Source: an uncultured Clostridia bacterium
GTDB taxonomy: Bacteria > Bacillota > Clostridia > Oscillospirales > Acutalibacteraceae
DNA: 5,687 bases
Assembly (NCBI GenBank): GCA_946187095.1
Contig: CAMHPW010000085.1
Location: forward strand, 1 to 5,687
Reading direction: 5' to 3'
Positions 5,285-5,687 of this stretch are shown here, in pieces. The notes under the pieces are model-generated. The model had not been told where the DNA came from. It worked only from the letters and a program-made list of their open reading frames with translations, and did not search any database. Every line of letters begins with the position of its first letter. Position 1 is the stretch's first letter. Position numbers and translations under genes: made by a program.

Positions 5285-5687
5285 TTATTCTTCGTCTTCT
5301 TCCTCGTCATAGTCGAATTCAAGCAGCTCGCCGCATTTCGGACATTTCATGCTGCCCTGCAGTACTGCCTCTTCCGTCAATGCTATGGTTTCATTACAGG
5401 TCGGACAAGTTACTTCGTATACTGTGCTTTCCTGTTCATTGGAACACTCTTCACACTCACAAGCCTTTTCATCTTTGCCGTAAATTTCGTCATAGTCATC
5501 ATTTTCGTCTTCTTCAAACAGTGCATCTTCCACACCTGTCAGGTCTTCATCAAGTGCGTCTATCTGGTCACATACGTCATCATAGCACTGTCCCAATTCC
5601 GATACTTCCTCTGCCATTTCGCCTACAAGGTCTACCAATGCCTTCAGAAGCTTATTCTGCTTGTTATCCATGTCAAGCTCCATGCCG
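5285..5687 (-). CDS. CD1247-type acidic zinc-ribbon protein (5' end outside window)
   Basis: This is an acidic, soluble protein of unknown function, resembling the CD1247 N-terminal-domain proteins of clostridia. At least 134 residues are visible. A helical start (LDMDNKQNKLLKALVDLVGEMAEEV) runs into a probable coiled coil, then an acidic linker, CECEEC, and a C-terminal zinc ribbon formed by CPTC and CPKC, 18 residues apart. It ends in a run of Asp and Glu. An ATG at 5683 could start a 132-residue product (ribbon cysteines 93/96 and 114/117), but the frame stays open to the edge. Family members usually have about 15-20 more residues (a segment like YLKGLAEGL) just before this point. The true start is therefore probably beyond 5687, and I mark the gene as partial. 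A terminator follows its stop. Confidence 0.75.
   Translation of the reverse strand, partial: GMELDMDNKQNKLLKALVDLVGEMAEEVSELGQCYDDVCDQIDALDEDLTGVEDALFEEDENDDYDEIYGKDEKACECEECSNEQESTVYEVTCPTCNETIALTEEAVLQGSMKCPKCGELLEFDYDEEEDEE

Noticed and set aside
5268..5293. Small inverted repeats (CTGAA-T-TTCAG at 5268-5278; GAAGA...TCTTC at 5278-5293) around the zinc-ribbon stop
   Set aside because: Arms of only five bases, expected often by chance, with no U run after them.
1..5687. Defence island, mobile element, CRISPR array, tRNA or riboswitch
   Set aside because: No transposase, integrase, direct repeat array, cloverleaf or known aptamer pattern was seen. Every stretch over 300 bases is explained by a conserved housekeeping gene.

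Overview
The window is a compact run of eight genes, all on the minus strand, from a low-to-moderate GC member of the Firmicutes, most probably class Clostridia (Oscillospiraceae/Ruminococcus-like, judged from protein flavour only). The ScpA/ScpB condensin pair, a YtfJ/GerW-type protein next to a DUF2953 protein, a CD1247-type zinc-ribbon protein and strong GGAGG-like ribosome binding sites all point there. UGA is used as a normal stop by several genes, so the standard bacterial code applies.

In the direction of transcription (right to left) the layout is as follows. A zinc-ribbon protein is cut by the right edge (5285-5687) and is followed by a hairpin terminator (5225-5261). Next come a site-2 (M50) protease (4502-5197), scpA (3770-4495, TTG start), scpB (3264-3788, TTG start) and a DUF2953 membrane protein (2590-3264). 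These four are packed with 6-nt gaps or overlaps and must be translated together. A near-consensus sigma-A promoter (2559-2587) then starts a second unit: ytfJ (2092-2535), a secreted D-alanyl-D-alanine carboxypeptidase (974-2032) and an RluB-type pseudouridine synthase (183-962). The ytfJ-carboxypeptidase junction holds a 16-bp RNA hairpin that buries the ribosome binding site of the carboxypeptidase. The final 182 bases are AT-rich and intergenic, with a weak terminator candidate and a very good sigma-A promoter firing leftward out of the window.

The genes serve chromosome condensation and segregation (ScpAB with SMC), cell-wall maturation (carboxypeptidase), large-subunit rRNA modification (RluB), intramembrane proteolysis (M50) and sporulation-associated functions (YtfJ, DUF2953). 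The content matches a conserved Firmicutes neighbourhood: in Bacillus subtilis, scpA-scpB lies close to dacB-spmA-spmB-rluB, and ytfI-ytfJ (DUF2953 plus GerW) form a separate pair. Here the two sets are joined and spmA/spmB are absent. I see no mobile element, CRISPR array, tRNA or rRNA, and nothing that amounts to an undescribed system. The most interesting signals are regulatory: the RBS-sequestering hairpin, the paired TTG starts of scpA and scpB, and the placement of promoters and terminator.
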